From Devosia subaequoris (GTDB lineage Bacteria; Pseudomonadota; Alphaproteobacteria; Rhizobiales; Devosiaceae): 64,000 nt of DNA. Where the stretch lies: contig NZ_JACIEW010000008.1 in NCBI RefSeq assembly GCF_014197055.1, positions 62,001 to 126,000 on the forward strand, read 5' to 3'. Shown here in pieces: positions 53,905 through 62,117 of the stretch. The position numbers and the translations under genes were made by a program. Position 1 is the stretch's first letter. Each line of letters starts with the position of its first letter. The notes under the pieces were generated by a model, which was given only the letters and a program-made list of their open reading frames with translations, ran no database searches and was not told the origin of the DNA.

Positions 53905-54354
53905 TTATTTCACGATCAGCACCGGAATGGTGGCGCGCGCCAGCACCTCGGCGGCCTGGCTGCCCAGCAGCAGCCGGTTGAACCCACGCCGGCCATGCGA
54001 GCCCATGACAATCAGGTCACAGCCTTTCTCCGACACGGTTTCGAGAATGCCATCGGCCGGGCGATGGCGCGGCAGGTGCAGGGTTTCGGCCGAGACGCCG
54101 GCTTCCTGAGCCTTGTGGCGGGCGGCGGCGAGCAGATTGGCGGCTTCGGTGGCATAGGCTTCTTCGAGCCGCGCCAGGATGGGCCCCGCATCAATCGTGC
54201 CAAAGCCGCCCGAGCCAATGCCGGTGGCGACCGGGTCGGTGGCGGTGAGAATGGTGAGGTTGGCGCCGTTCTGCCGGGCCAGGTCCAGGGCGGCGGCGAG
54301 CGCCTTGTTGCCAAGCTCGGAGCCGTCCGTTGCAATCAGCAGGTTCTTGTACAT
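53905..54354 (-). CDS. Universal stress protein (UspA family)
   Basis: A 149-residue single-domain USP. Ile-Ala-Thr-Asp-Gly-Ser start (LLIATDGSELGNKALAAAL) and the ATP-binding loop MGSHGRRGFNRLLLGSQA (G-x2-G-x9-G-(S/T) type), so an ATP-binding subclass. ATG 54354 has AAGGAGA upstream. Its small size and ready expression fit a general stress role, but the trigger is unknown. Confidence 0.92.
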   Translation of the reverse strand: MYKNLLIATDGSELGNKALAAALDLARQNGANLTILTATDPVATGIGSGGFGTIDAGPILARLEEAYATEAANLLAAARHKAQEAGVSAETLHLPRHRPADGILETVSEKGCDLIVMGSHGRRGFNRLLLGSQAAEVLARATIPVLIVK

Positions 54355-54450
54355 GATGCCGTCTCCTTGTCCTGTTATTATAGCAGGTTCATCATGGCGG
54401 TGATTTGATTTCGATCATGCCAAGATGTTTTCAATCAGGAGACTAGCTCA

Positions 54451-55020
54451 ATGGCCTTGTCTGTCATCCGCAATAGTATCGTGCCGGCTTTGCTTGCGGC
54501 CTTGGTCGTGTCGCCGGCCTTGGCCCAGTCCGGCTTCACCAGCGCCTATACCGATCTCGACCTGGACCAATGCCTGATCCTGGAGGCCGATGATTTCGGG
54601 GCGAGCTGGGCCTGTCCGGGCTATAAGGGTTATCCGCTGCTGGTGCAGGAGGGCGATCTGCGGTTTTCGCTCAGCTATGGTTTTGATGCCGATGAAAACG
54701 GGGTCGGGTTCCAGACTCTACCGCCGTTCAACTATCTGGGGGCAAAGCTGGAATGGCGGCTGTCCAATGCGCTTGGCCGCTGGTTCCCCATCGCCACCAT
54801 CGTGCGCTACCACACCGCCCATCCCGAAACCGGCGAAGATCATGGGCAGGTGCTGGTGGTCAGCCAGATTGCAGAGGGCAATAGCTGCCACATCGCCTAT
54901 GTGGATGCCCGCGCCAATGCCAACGCCAATGAGTTGGCGCGGCAAGCGGCCGACAAAGCCGGCGATTTTGACTGCATGACCGACGAGATCGAGATTATCG
55001 GGGCGTTCGGGGGCTATTAG
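54451..55020 (+). CDS. Hypothetical secreted protein (189 residues)
   Basis: A protein with a clear signal peptide (IVPALLAALVVSPALAQ, residues 10-26) and no recognised domain. The mature part has two cysteine pairs (DQCLILEADDFGASWAC and NSCHIAYVD / FDCMTDE), aromatic residues and an Ala/Asn-rich segment (DARANANANELARQAAD). ATG 54451 has AGGAGA upstream. It is likely periplasmic. Divergent from the stress-protein gene. Confidence 0.8.
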   Translation: MALSVIRNSIVPALLAALVVSPALAQSGFTSAYTDLDLDQCLILEADDFGASWACPGYKGYPLLVQEGDLRFSLSYGFDADENGVGFQTLPPFNYLGAKLEWRLSNALGRWFPIATIVRYHTAHPETGEDHGQVLVVSQIAEGNSCHIAYVDARANANANELARQAADKAGDFDCMTDEIEIIGAFGGY

Positions 55021-55030
55021 GTCCGCGCAT

Positions 55031-55486
55031 TCAGCCCTCTTCGGTGGCCTCGGCGGTTTTGCCGCGGATCTGATTGCGCAGAATGGTGCGGTCGCGGGTA
55101 GAGACGCCGATCAGTTCGGCAATGCGCCAGACCATATTGTCTTCCAGCTCGTGGTTCTGCCGGTCGGCAAACACCACGGTCCACATCATGCGGATGATCT
55201 CGATGCGATCATCCATGTCGAGCTGGATGAGACCGCTGGTGAACTTGTAGAAATCCACGGCCTCGGCATCGCGCTTCTGGGCTTCGCGTACCAGCTTGTC
55301 GACGGCGGCTTGATCCAGATCATAATGATCCATCAGGGCGGCGCGAATGGCTGAGCGTTCGTTCTCGTGAATGGAGCCGTCGACAGCGGCCAGATGCACC
55401 AGCAGGGCCGCGACGGCCAGCTTGGGATCGTGCAGATCGGCAGGCGCTTCGGGCTTTGCGAACAGACGGGTCAGGGCCTCGAACAT
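55031..55486 (-). CDS. TerB family (tellurite resistance TerB-like) protein
   Basis: A 151-residue helical protein with a TerB-like domain. Core motifs: AVAALLVHLAAVDGSIHENERSAIR with metal-site acidic residues in DGSIHENE, LIQLDMDDRIEIIRMMWTVVFADRQNHELED, and the late helix ENMVWRIAELIGV. The family occurs in stress and phage-defence contexts, but single copies are usually of unknown role. ATG 55486 has GAGGAAGG upstream. The stop is 11 bases from the convergent gene. Confidence 0.88.
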   Translation of the reverse strand: MFEALTRLFAKPEAPADLHDPKLAVAALLVHLAAVDGSIHENERSAIRAALMDHYDLDQAAVDKLVREAQKRDAEAVDFYKFTSGLIQLDMDDRIEIIRMMWTVVFADRQNHELEDNMVWRIAELIGVSTRDRTILRNQIRGKTAEATEEG

Positions 55487-55686
55487 GGCGGTCAGCCTTC
55501 CTCGGGGGTGTGAAATAAAGCGGGTTGCTGCGCGCCGGGAGGCGGACAGACTGAGACTTAGCCATATGTGGTGTCGGCTCAATGGGGTTGTTGGCGCGCT
55601 CACGCGGTCTTGACCGGGCTGGTGCAGCCCCGCCACACCGGGAAGCACAAAAGGGACTCGACTCCGGAAAGATTCGGAGTCTAAAT

Positions 55687-55701
55687 GTTCCTGTTTTGTT
55701 C
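55687..55701 (+). promoter_or_regulatory. LexA (SOS) box upstream of imuA
   Basis: GTTC-CTGTTTT-GTTC is a perfect GTTC-N7-GTTC operator, ending 17 bases before the imuA ATG. An upstream 7-bp hairpin (GACTCCG / CGGAGTC, 55660-55681) abuts it. The spacing puts the -10 region next to the box, so LexA would block it. Confidence 0.93.
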
Positions 55702-55718
55702 ATATAGCTCATAGCATC

Positions 55719-56528
55719 ATGCAGACCCAGGATCGCCAACAGCGCCTTGCCGCGCTGCGGGACACTATTGCCAATATCGAGCGCAAGCCGGCGCTGGCCG
55801 AGATGCGGACAAGCGCCTTTGACGAGGCGGCGGATGGTTTTCCGCGCCTGCCGGGTGGGTTGTTGCAGGATGTGTGCACCGATGCGGTGCGCAATGGCGG
55901 GGCGAGCCTGGGGTTTGCACTGGGGCAGGTCCGTACCCTGTTCACCCCGAAGCGGTTGGCGGTGCTCTATCTCCAGCTTGCCGCTGATGGACAGTTCTTC
56001 GGCCTGCCCTATGGGCCGGGGCTGTCGTGTTTTGGTCTGGATCCGGCCCAGCTTGTCATCGTGCGGACCAGCGACATGCAGGATTTGCTCTGGGTGGCCG
56101 AGGAGGCGCTGGCTTGCCGGGCGGTTGCCGGCATTGTCGCCGATATTGGCGGAGCGCCCGAGCTGCTCGATTTTACCGCCAGCAGACGTCTCAGTCTGCG
56201 TACGGCGGAAAGCGGCACATCGCTATTCCTGTTGCGCTATGGCGCGGACAGACCGGCCAGTGCAGCGCATCTGCGCTGGCATCTGGTGCCGCACCAGTCG
56301 GGGCGCAAGCCGTTCGATGACCGGGCACCCGGACCGGCCCGTTGGGGCCTCACACTCGAAAGGGGCAATACCGGCCAAAGCACACGCGAATGGATATTGG
56401 AGTGGACAGGAAATGCGTTCAAATCCCTCCCAGACCGAACTGAGAAAACCCGCCAGCATCCTCCCGGAGCGCCGGTTTCTCTGCCTTCACCTGCCCTATT
56501 GGGCGACCCAATATCTCAAACGGGTTGA
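55719..56528 (+). CDS. imuA: ImuA (SulA/RecA-like protein of the mutagenesis cassette)
   Basis: A 269-residue protein with the RecA-like fold of alphaproteobacterial ImuA, the partner of ImuB and DnaE2 in SOS-induced translesion synthesis. Landmarks: an N-terminal helix, FPRLPGGLLQDV, then the long central domain with VIVRTSDMQDLLWVAEEAL and LLRYGADRPASAAHLRWHL. The Walker A of RecA is not preserved. The ATG at 55719 has no ribosome site and lies very close to the promoter, so the mRNA may be leaderless. Its end overlaps imuB by 116 bases. Confidence 0.9.
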   Translation: MQTQDRQQRLAALRDTIANIERKPALAEMRTSAFDEAADGFPRLPGGLLQDVCTDAVRNGGASLGFALGQVRTLFTPKRLAVLYLQLAADGQFFGLPYGPGLSCFGLDPAQLVIVRTSDMQDLLWVAEEALACRAVAGIVADIGGAPELLDFTASRRLSLRTAESGTSLFLLRYGADRPASAAHLRWHLVPHQSGRKPFDDRAPGPARWGLTLERGNTGQSTREWILEWTGNAFKSLPDRTEKTRQHPPGAPVSLPSPALLGDPISQTG

Positions 56529-58092
56529 TCCCGGCCTCAAGGCGCCGCTGGCGCTGTATGAAAAGATCAAGGGCGGGCTGCGGTTGGTGGCCATGGACCA
56601 GCAGGCGAAGGCCGCAGGCCTGCGGCTCGGGCAGGCTCTTGCCGATGCCCGCGCCCTGCTGCCCGGCCTGACCGTGCTCGAGCAGGACACCGCTTTTCTG
56701 GCTTCCGCCTTTGCCGAATTTGCCGACTGGCATTCCAATGCCAGCCCGCTGGTCGGCGTGTTGCAGGACAAGGCGCCATTTGGCGATCTGGTCCTCGATA
56801 TCACCGGGGTGGCGCATCTGTTCGGTGGCGAGGCGGCCATGCTGGCCATGGTGCTGGGTCGGCTGCGGGCGCTTGATTACAGCGTTGCGGGCGCCATTGC
56901 CCCGACCATTGGCGCGGCCTGGGCGCTGAGCCATTTCGGGTCGGGCGGCATCGTCGGGTCCGAGCAGTTGAGCGATGCGCTCGAGAATTTGCCGGTCGCC
57001 GCGCTGCGGCTCGATGAAAAACAGATCAGCCTGCTCACCCAGATGGGGCTGACGCGCATTGGCGACCTGCGGAGCCGACCGCGCAAACCCATGCAGGCGC
57101 GGTTCGGTGCCTCGCTGATCCTGCGGCTCGACCAGGCCTATGGGCACATCGAAGAGCGCATGACGCCCCGCTTGCCGCCGGCAGAGCATTTTGTGGAGCG
57201 CAAATTCTTCGAGCCCATCTCCACGCTGGAGGATGTGCTGCTGACCATGGAAGGTCTGGCGCAGGAGCTCTCGCAGGCGCTGGAAACCGAGGGACTCGGG
57301 GGGCAGGGTTTTCATCTGTTTCTCTATCGGGTCGACCACAAGGTGATGACCCTGTCGCTCAATGCCGCCCGGCTGACGCGCGATGCGGGGCATATTGCGA
57401 GCCTGTTCCGGCATCGCGCCCAGCGGCTGGAACAGGAAAATTACGATCCCGGTTTCGGCATCGATCTGGTGCGGCTGGCGGCCGCGTCGCTTGATCGGCT
57501 TGAGCCCGGTCAGGTCGGGGTGTTCGAAACCGATAACGGCGCAAAAGATATCGAGCAGCTGACCGACAGGCTGGCGAGCCGGCTGGGGCCGCTCAGCGTG
57601 CTCAAGACCGAATTGGTGGCCAGCCATATTCCGGAACGGGCGGCGCGGCTGGTGCCGGCCCTGGCCCAGCAGGCCCAGGTGCAGCCCGCCGGAGCGGGCG
57701 CGCGCGAGCGGCCATTGCGCCTGCTGCCACAGCCCGAGCCCGTGGCCATCAGCGCTGAAGTGCCCGATGGACTGCCGGCCGCAATGATCTGGCGGCGGCA
57801 GCGTTATCGCCTGGTCAAGGCGGCCGGCCCCGAGCGGATCAGCGCGGAGTGGTGGCGCAGTGGCGAGCGGCTCAAGCTGGTTCCGGCCGAGCGGCCCAAG
57901 CCACCTGCGCCGGGCGAAACGCCCAAGCCGCTGCCCTATACGCCTGAGCTGTCCTTGTTCGATCCGATGTCGGGAATGCGGGATTACTATATCGTCGAGG
58001 ATGGAGACGGGCACCGGTTCTGGGTGTTCCGCCAGGGGCTCTATGGCGGCGCGGTGCACCCGGTCTGGTATCTGCATGGGGTGTTCCCATGA
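56413..58092 (+). CDS. imuB: ImuB (Y-family polymerase-like protein, probably non-catalytic)
   Basis: A 559-residue protein of the Y-family polymerase type. N-terminal FLCLHLPYWATQYLKR replaces the metal-binding DxD motif of active Y polymerases, as in other ImuB proteins, so it acts as a scaffold for ImuA, DnaE2 and the sliding clamp. Further blocks are DLVLDITGVAHLFGGE, KPMQARFGASLILRLDQAYGH, and a C-terminal region rich in Pro and Arg ending DGHRFWVFRQGLYGG. ATG 56413 overlaps imuA by 116 bases. The stop overlaps the dnaE2 start by 4 bases. Confidence 0.93.
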   Translation: MRSNPSQTELRKPASILPERRFLCLHLPYWATQYLKRVDPGLKAPLALYEKIKGGLRLVAMDQQAKAAGLRLGQALADARALLPGLTVLEQDTAFLASAFAEFADWHSNASPLVGVLQDKAPFGDLVLDITGVAHLFGGEAAMLAMVLGRLRALDYSVAGAIAPTIGAAWALSHFGSGGIVGSEQLSDALENLPVAALRLDEKQISLLTQMGLTRIGDLRSRPRKPMQARFGASLILRLDQAYGHIEERMTPRLPPAEHFVERKFFEPISTLEDVLLTMEGLAQELSQALETEGLGGQGFHLFLYRVDHKVMTLSLNAARLTRDAGHIASLFRHRAQRLEQENYDPGFGIDLVRLAAASLDRLEPGQVGVFETDNGAKDIEQLTDRLASRLGPLSVLKTELVASHIPERAARLVPALAQQAQVQPAGAGARERPLRLLPQPEPVAISAEVPDGLPAAMIWRRQRYRLVKAAGPERISAEWWRSGERLKLVPAERPKPPAPGETPKPLPYTPELSLFDPMSGMRDYYIVEDGDGHRFWVFRQGLYGGAVHPVWYLHGVFP

Positions 58093-61000
58093 GCCAGGTC
58101 ATCCAGCTCCGGCCCGACCACGCCCCGCCGACCCAGCCCCGGGCCGCCGTCCCGGCCTATGCCGAGTTGATCACCACCAGCAATTTTTCCTTCCTGCGCT
58201 CGGGCTCGCATCCCGAAGAGCTGGTGGCGAGCGCCATGCATATGGGCATGGCAGCGCTGGGGCTGTGTGACCGCAACAGCTTTGCCGGGGTGGTGCGAGG
58301 CTATGTGACGGCGCGGGACAACAAAGAGATCAACCCCGATTTCCGTTATCTGGTCGGGGTGCGGCTGTGCTTTTCGGACGGCACGCCGGATATCGTTGCC
58401 TATCCCTCGGACCGGGCGGCCTATGGGCGGCTGTGCAAGCTACTGACCCTTGGCAACAAGCGTGGCGAAAAGGGCGCGCCCGAACTCCGCTTCGACGACC
58501 TGTTCGCCAGCACCGATCCGGAGCACGACCAGGGCCACTACGCCGAGGGACAGTTGTTCATCCTGACCCCCCATGAGGGGGACTGGGGCCTGACGGAGCG
58601 GACTCTTGAGCGCCTAGCGCAAGAGGCGCCAGGTCGGGTCTGGGTGGCCGGTGTTGCCCGCTTCGATGGCGGCGATCGCGCCCGGCTCAACCGCGTGGAT
58701 GCGCTGGCGCGGCGGCATGGCGCCAGGATGATCGCCAGCAATGATGTGGCCTATCATGAACCAGACCGGCACATGGTGCTCGATGTGGTCACCTGCATTC
58801 GCGAGCACCTGACCCTGGAACAGGCGGGGCTGGCCCTCTCGGTCAACGCCGAGCGGCATCTGAAAAGCCCGCAGGAAATGGCGCGGCTGTTTACCGAACA
58901 TCCCGACGCCCTCGCCCAGACCCGGGCTTTCATCGCCCGGATCGGTTTTTCGCTCGATCAGCTCGAATACAACTATCCCGAGGAAACCGTGGGCAATGGC
59001 GAAACCGCGCAGCAGACGCTGGAGCGGCTGACCTGGGCGGGTGCGGCCAAGCGCTTTCCCCTGGGAGTGAGCGACACACTCAAGAAGGTGCTTTGGACCG
59101 AATTGTGCCTGATCGCCTATAAGGGCTATGCCGCCTATTTCCTGACAGTGCACGACATCGTGCAATTCGCCCGGCATGAAAAAGGCATTTTGTGCCAGGG
59201 ACGTGGCTCGGCGGCCAATTCCACGGTCTGCTATTGCCTGGAAATCACCGAGGTCAATCCAGACAAGGCCAATCTGGTGTTTGGCCGTTTCATCTCCACC
59301 GAACGCGACGAACCGCCCGATATCGATGTCGATTTCGAGCATGAGCGACGCGAGGAGGTGATGCAGTACATCTATCAGAAATATGGAGGGCAGCGGACCG
59401 GACTGACGGCCAATGCCATCACCTATCGCAGCAAGAGTGCAATTCGTGAAACCGCCAAGGTGTTCGGTGTTTCCGAGGATACGATCAGTGCCTTCAACCG
59501 GCTTCACTGGGGCTGGGGATCGGGAGTGGATCTGAAAAGCGTTGCGGGGCTGGGGCTCAATCCAGACGATCCGGCACTGGCGCAGATGTTCGAGGTGGTC
59601 AAGGTTTTGCGGGGCTTTCCGCGCCACCTCTCCCAGCACGTAGGTGGGTTCGTGATCACCCGGGACAGCCTTGAAACCCTGGTGCCGATCGGCAAGACGG
59701 CGATGGACAGCCGCACCATCATCGAGTGGAACAAGGACGATATCGATGCGCTCAAGATCCTCAAGGTCGATATCCTGGCCCTGGGCATGTTGACCTGCCT
59801 CAGGCGGGCATTCGATTTGATCGACACCCATTACGGGCACAAGGTGCAGCTGGCCGAGTTGCAGAATGAGGAGTTCGAGTTCCCCGAGCGGGCGAAGCCG
59901 GTCTATGAGATGACCCATCGCGCCGACACGGTCGGGGTGTTCCAGATTGAAAGCCGGGCGCAGATGACCATGCTGCCGCGCCTCAAACCCGTGGTCTTTT
60001 ACGATTTGGTGATCGAGGTGGCCATTGTCCGGCCCGGACCGATCCAGGGCAATATGGTGCACCCCTATCTCCGGCGCCGCCAAGGCATCGACAAGGTCGA
60101 ATATCCCAGCCCCGAACTCGAAGCGGTGCTGTATCGCACGCTTGGCATCCCGCTGTTTCAGGAACAGGCGATGCAGATTGCCATTGTGGGAGCCGGTTTT
60201 TCGCCCGGCAAGGCCGACCAGTTGCGCCGGGCCATGGCGGCCTGGCAGCGCACCGGCAAGCTGGCTCAATTTGCCGATGACTTCATCGGTGGCATGATCG
60301 GCAAGGGCTATACGCCCGAATTTGCCAGGCAGAGCTTTGCCCAGATCCAGGGCTTTGCCGAATACGGTTTTCCTGAAAGCCATGCGGCCAGTTTTGCCTT
60401 GTTGGTCTATGCCTCATGCTGGCTGAAATGCCATTATCCCGATGTGTTTGCCTGCGCCCTGCTCAATTCGCAGCCCATGGGGTTTTATGCGCCCAGTCAA
60501 TTGGTGCGCGATGCGACCGAGCATGGCGTGGAGACCCGCCCGCCCGATGTCAATTGCTCGACCTATGACAGCACGCTCGAAGACGGCGGCTGGGATGTTG
60601 ATGCGCATCTGTGGCCGCGGCATGCGCCAATGCGCGGCCATATCTGGACGAAAAAAGCCCTGCGGTTGGGCCTGCGGCAGGTCGAGGGCCTGGCGGAAAA
60701 GGATGCCATGCGCATCGTGGAACAGCGCCAGGGCGGCTATAGCTCGATCCGCGATCTCTGGCTGCGCACCGGGGTGCCGGTGGCCAGTCTGGAAAAACTG
60801 GCGCGAGCCGATGCTTTCGCGTCACTCGGGCTCAACCGGCGCGAAGCGTTGTGGGCGGTCAAGGGGCTGGTGGGTATTTATGGAGCCGAGACCCTGCCGC
60901 TGTTTGCGGCCGAACCGGCGGTGGCGCCAGCCCAGGAAGAGCCGGCCGGGCTGCCGCTGATGGCCCCGGGCGAAGAGGTGATCCACGACTATGCGACGCT

Positions 61001-61523
61001 TTCGCTTTCGCTCAAGGGTCACCCGGTACAGTTCCTCCGGCCCATATTGCAGGCGCGCGGCACCACGCGGGCGGAAAATCTCGCCCATGTCGCCAATGAT
61101 GTCGTGGTGGAGGTGGCCGGGCTGGTGCTGGTACGCCAGCGGCCCGGCACGGCCAGCGGGGTGATCTTTGCCACGCTCGAGGACGAAACGGGGGTGGCCA
61201 ATATCGTGGTCTGGCCCAAGCTGTTCGAGGATGAGCGGCTGCGCAAGGTGCTGCTCTCAAGCCGCATGCTGGCGGTGCGCGGCAAGGTGCAGGCCGAGCA
61301 GGGGGTTATTCATGTGATCGCCCAGGATATGGAGGATCTGACCCCGCACCTGCTCGACCTGTCCCATGGCAAGGATATGGGCGATGCCGTGGTCGCCCGC
61401 GCCGATGAAGGAAAATCCGGCCCGCCGGGCAGCCAGAGCCGCGACCGGCAGGTGAACCGGGAAGAGGAGATGGCGCGCCGAAGAGCCTATTCGGCCCTGC
61501 CTGGCGGGCGCAATTTTCATTGA
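58089..61523 (+). CDS. dnaE2: Error-prone DNA polymerase III alpha subunit DnaE2
   Basis: A 1144-residue C-family polymerase for damage-induced translesion synthesis. N-terminal PHP domain (YAELITTSNFSFLRSGSHP, with LCDRNSFAGVVR), the catalytic acidic motif PDIDVDFEHERREEVM, GRGSAANSTVCYCL, FQEQAMQIAIVGAGFSPGKAD, and the OB fold (VVEVAGLVLVRQRPGTASG). The cassette order imuA-imuB-dnaE2 is standard for Hyphomicrobiales. ATG 58089 overlaps imuB by ATGA, so the three proteins are made together. Confidence 0.97.
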   Translation: MSQVIQLRPDHAPPTQPRAAVPAYAELITTSNFSFLRSGSHPEELVASAMHMGMAALGLCDRNSFAGVVRGYVTARDNKEINPDFRYLVGVRLCFSDGTPDIVAYPSDRAAYGRLCKLLTLGNKRGEKGAPELRFDDLFASTDPEHDQGHYAEGQLFILTPHEGDWGLTERTLERLAQEAPGRVWVAGVARFDGGDRARLNRVDALARRHGARMIASNDVAYHEPDRHMVLDVVTCIREHLTLEQAGLALSVNAERHLKSPQEMARLFTEHPDALAQTRAFIARIGFSLDQLEYNYPEETVGNGETAQQTLERLTWAGAAKRFPLGVSDTLKKVLWTELCLIAYKGYAAYFLTVHDIVQFARHEKGILCQGRGSAANSTVCYCLEITEVNPDKANLVFGRFISTERDEPPDIDVDFEHERREEVMQYIYQKYGGQRTGLTANAITYRSKSAIRETAKVFGVSEDTISAFNRLHWGWGSGVDLKSVAGLGLNPDDPALAQMFEVVKVLRGFPRHLSQHVGGFVITRDSLETLVPIGKTAMDSRTIIEWNKDDIDALKILKVDILALGMLTCLRRAFDLIDTHYGHKVQLAELQNEEFEFPERAKPVYEMTHRADTVGVFQIESRAQMTMLPRLKPVVFYDLVIEVAIVRPGPIQGNMVHPYLRRRQGIDKVEYPSPELEAVLYRTLGIPLFQEQAMQIAIVGAGFSPGKADQLRRAMAAWQRTGKLAQFADDFIGGMIGKGYTPEFARQSFAQIQGFAEYGFPESHAASFALLVYASCWLKCHYPDVFACALLNSQPMGFYAPSQLVRDATEHGVETRPPDVNCSTYDSTLEDGGWDVDAHLWPRHAPMRGHIWTKKALRLGLRQVEGLAEKDAMRIVEQRQGGYSSIRDLWLRTGVPVASLEKLARADAFASLGLNRREALWAVKGLVGIYGAETLPLFAAEPAVAPAQEEPAGLPLMAPGEEVIHDYATLSLSLKGHPVQFLRPILQARGTTRAENLAHVANDVVVEVAGLVLVRQRPGTASGVIFATLEDETGVANIVVWPKLFEDERLRKVLLSSRMLAVRGKVQAEQGVIHVIAQDMEDLTPHLLDLSHGKDMGDAVVARADEGKSGPPGSQSRDRQVNREEEMARRRAYSALPGGRNFH

Positions 61524-61546
61524 GACCAGGTCTGCGACAGCCCGGC

Positions 61547-61564
61547 ACTTCAGAATTCCGAAGT
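61547..61564. repeat. 18-bp near-perfect palindrome after dnaE2
   Basis: ACTTCAGAATTCCGAAGT is its own reverse complement except for one pair of positions. It lies 24 bases after the dnaE2 stop and may serve as a weak terminator or regulator site; no T-run follows directly. Confidence 0.4.
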
Positions 61565-61604
61565 TCTATAAGCCCTTGTTCTACTTTATTTTTATGAAGA
61601 TTGT

Positions 61605-61895
61605 CTAGACGAGCAACGCATCGATCTGGTTGGCCAGGGCAATGTCCTTTTCGCTCAACCCGCCGGCGTCGTGGGTCGAGAGATGGATGGACACCTTGTT
61701 GTAGACATTGGACCAGTCGGGGTGGTGCCCGGCTTTTTCGGCCAATAACGCCACCCGGGCCATAAAGGCGAAGGCCTCGGAAAAGTCCTTGAACTTGAAG
61801 GCGCGGCCAATCGCGTCCTGGGCTGGTTCATAAGACCAGCCGCCCAACGATGCCAGTGCCGCTTCCCGCGCTGCGGGGGAGAGTTTTTCGACCAT
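61605..61895 (-). CDS. phhB: 4a-hydroxytetrahydrobiopterin dehydratase
   Basis: A 96-residue pterin-4-alpha-carbinolamine dehydratase. Active-site motif [29 protein letters not shown] with its three histidines is intact. It recycles pterin cofactor, usually for phenylalanine hydroxylase; no hydroxylase gene is seen here. ATG 61895 has GGAGG 5 bases upstream; the longer frame to 62030 is rejected. The upstream 60 bases of the other strand hold a palindrome (61547-61564). Confidence 0.94.
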   Translation of the reverse strand: MVEKLSPAAREAALASLGGWSYEPAQDAIGRAFKFKDFSEAFAFMARVALLAEKAGHHPDWSNVYNKVSIHLSTHDAGGLSEKDIALANQIDALLV

Positions 61896-62117
61896 GATGG
61901 CCTCCGATCCAAGATACGTGCCTGGCCAACGCATGAAGATGAAACAAGGCTCCGGCGCCACTGGCCGGTCCAGACGCGGCAATATTAACCTGGCATTCAG
62001 CCTGCGGTCCAAATCGCCGCGACCAATCAACGCGATTGCAAGGGCTTGTTAAGGCCTCGTCCCCCCAAATGCCGTGACAATAGGGAAATTTCCGTGCTGA
62101 GTTCAGCCAGAAAGACA

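Noticed and set aside
58614..60383. A 589-codon minus-strand frame under dnaE2
   Set aside because: Shadow of dnaE2, which has complete polymerase motifs on the other strand.
61563..61581. Possible third LexA box (GTTC ... GTTC) after dnaE2
   Set aside because: The half-sites are 11 bases apart, not 7.
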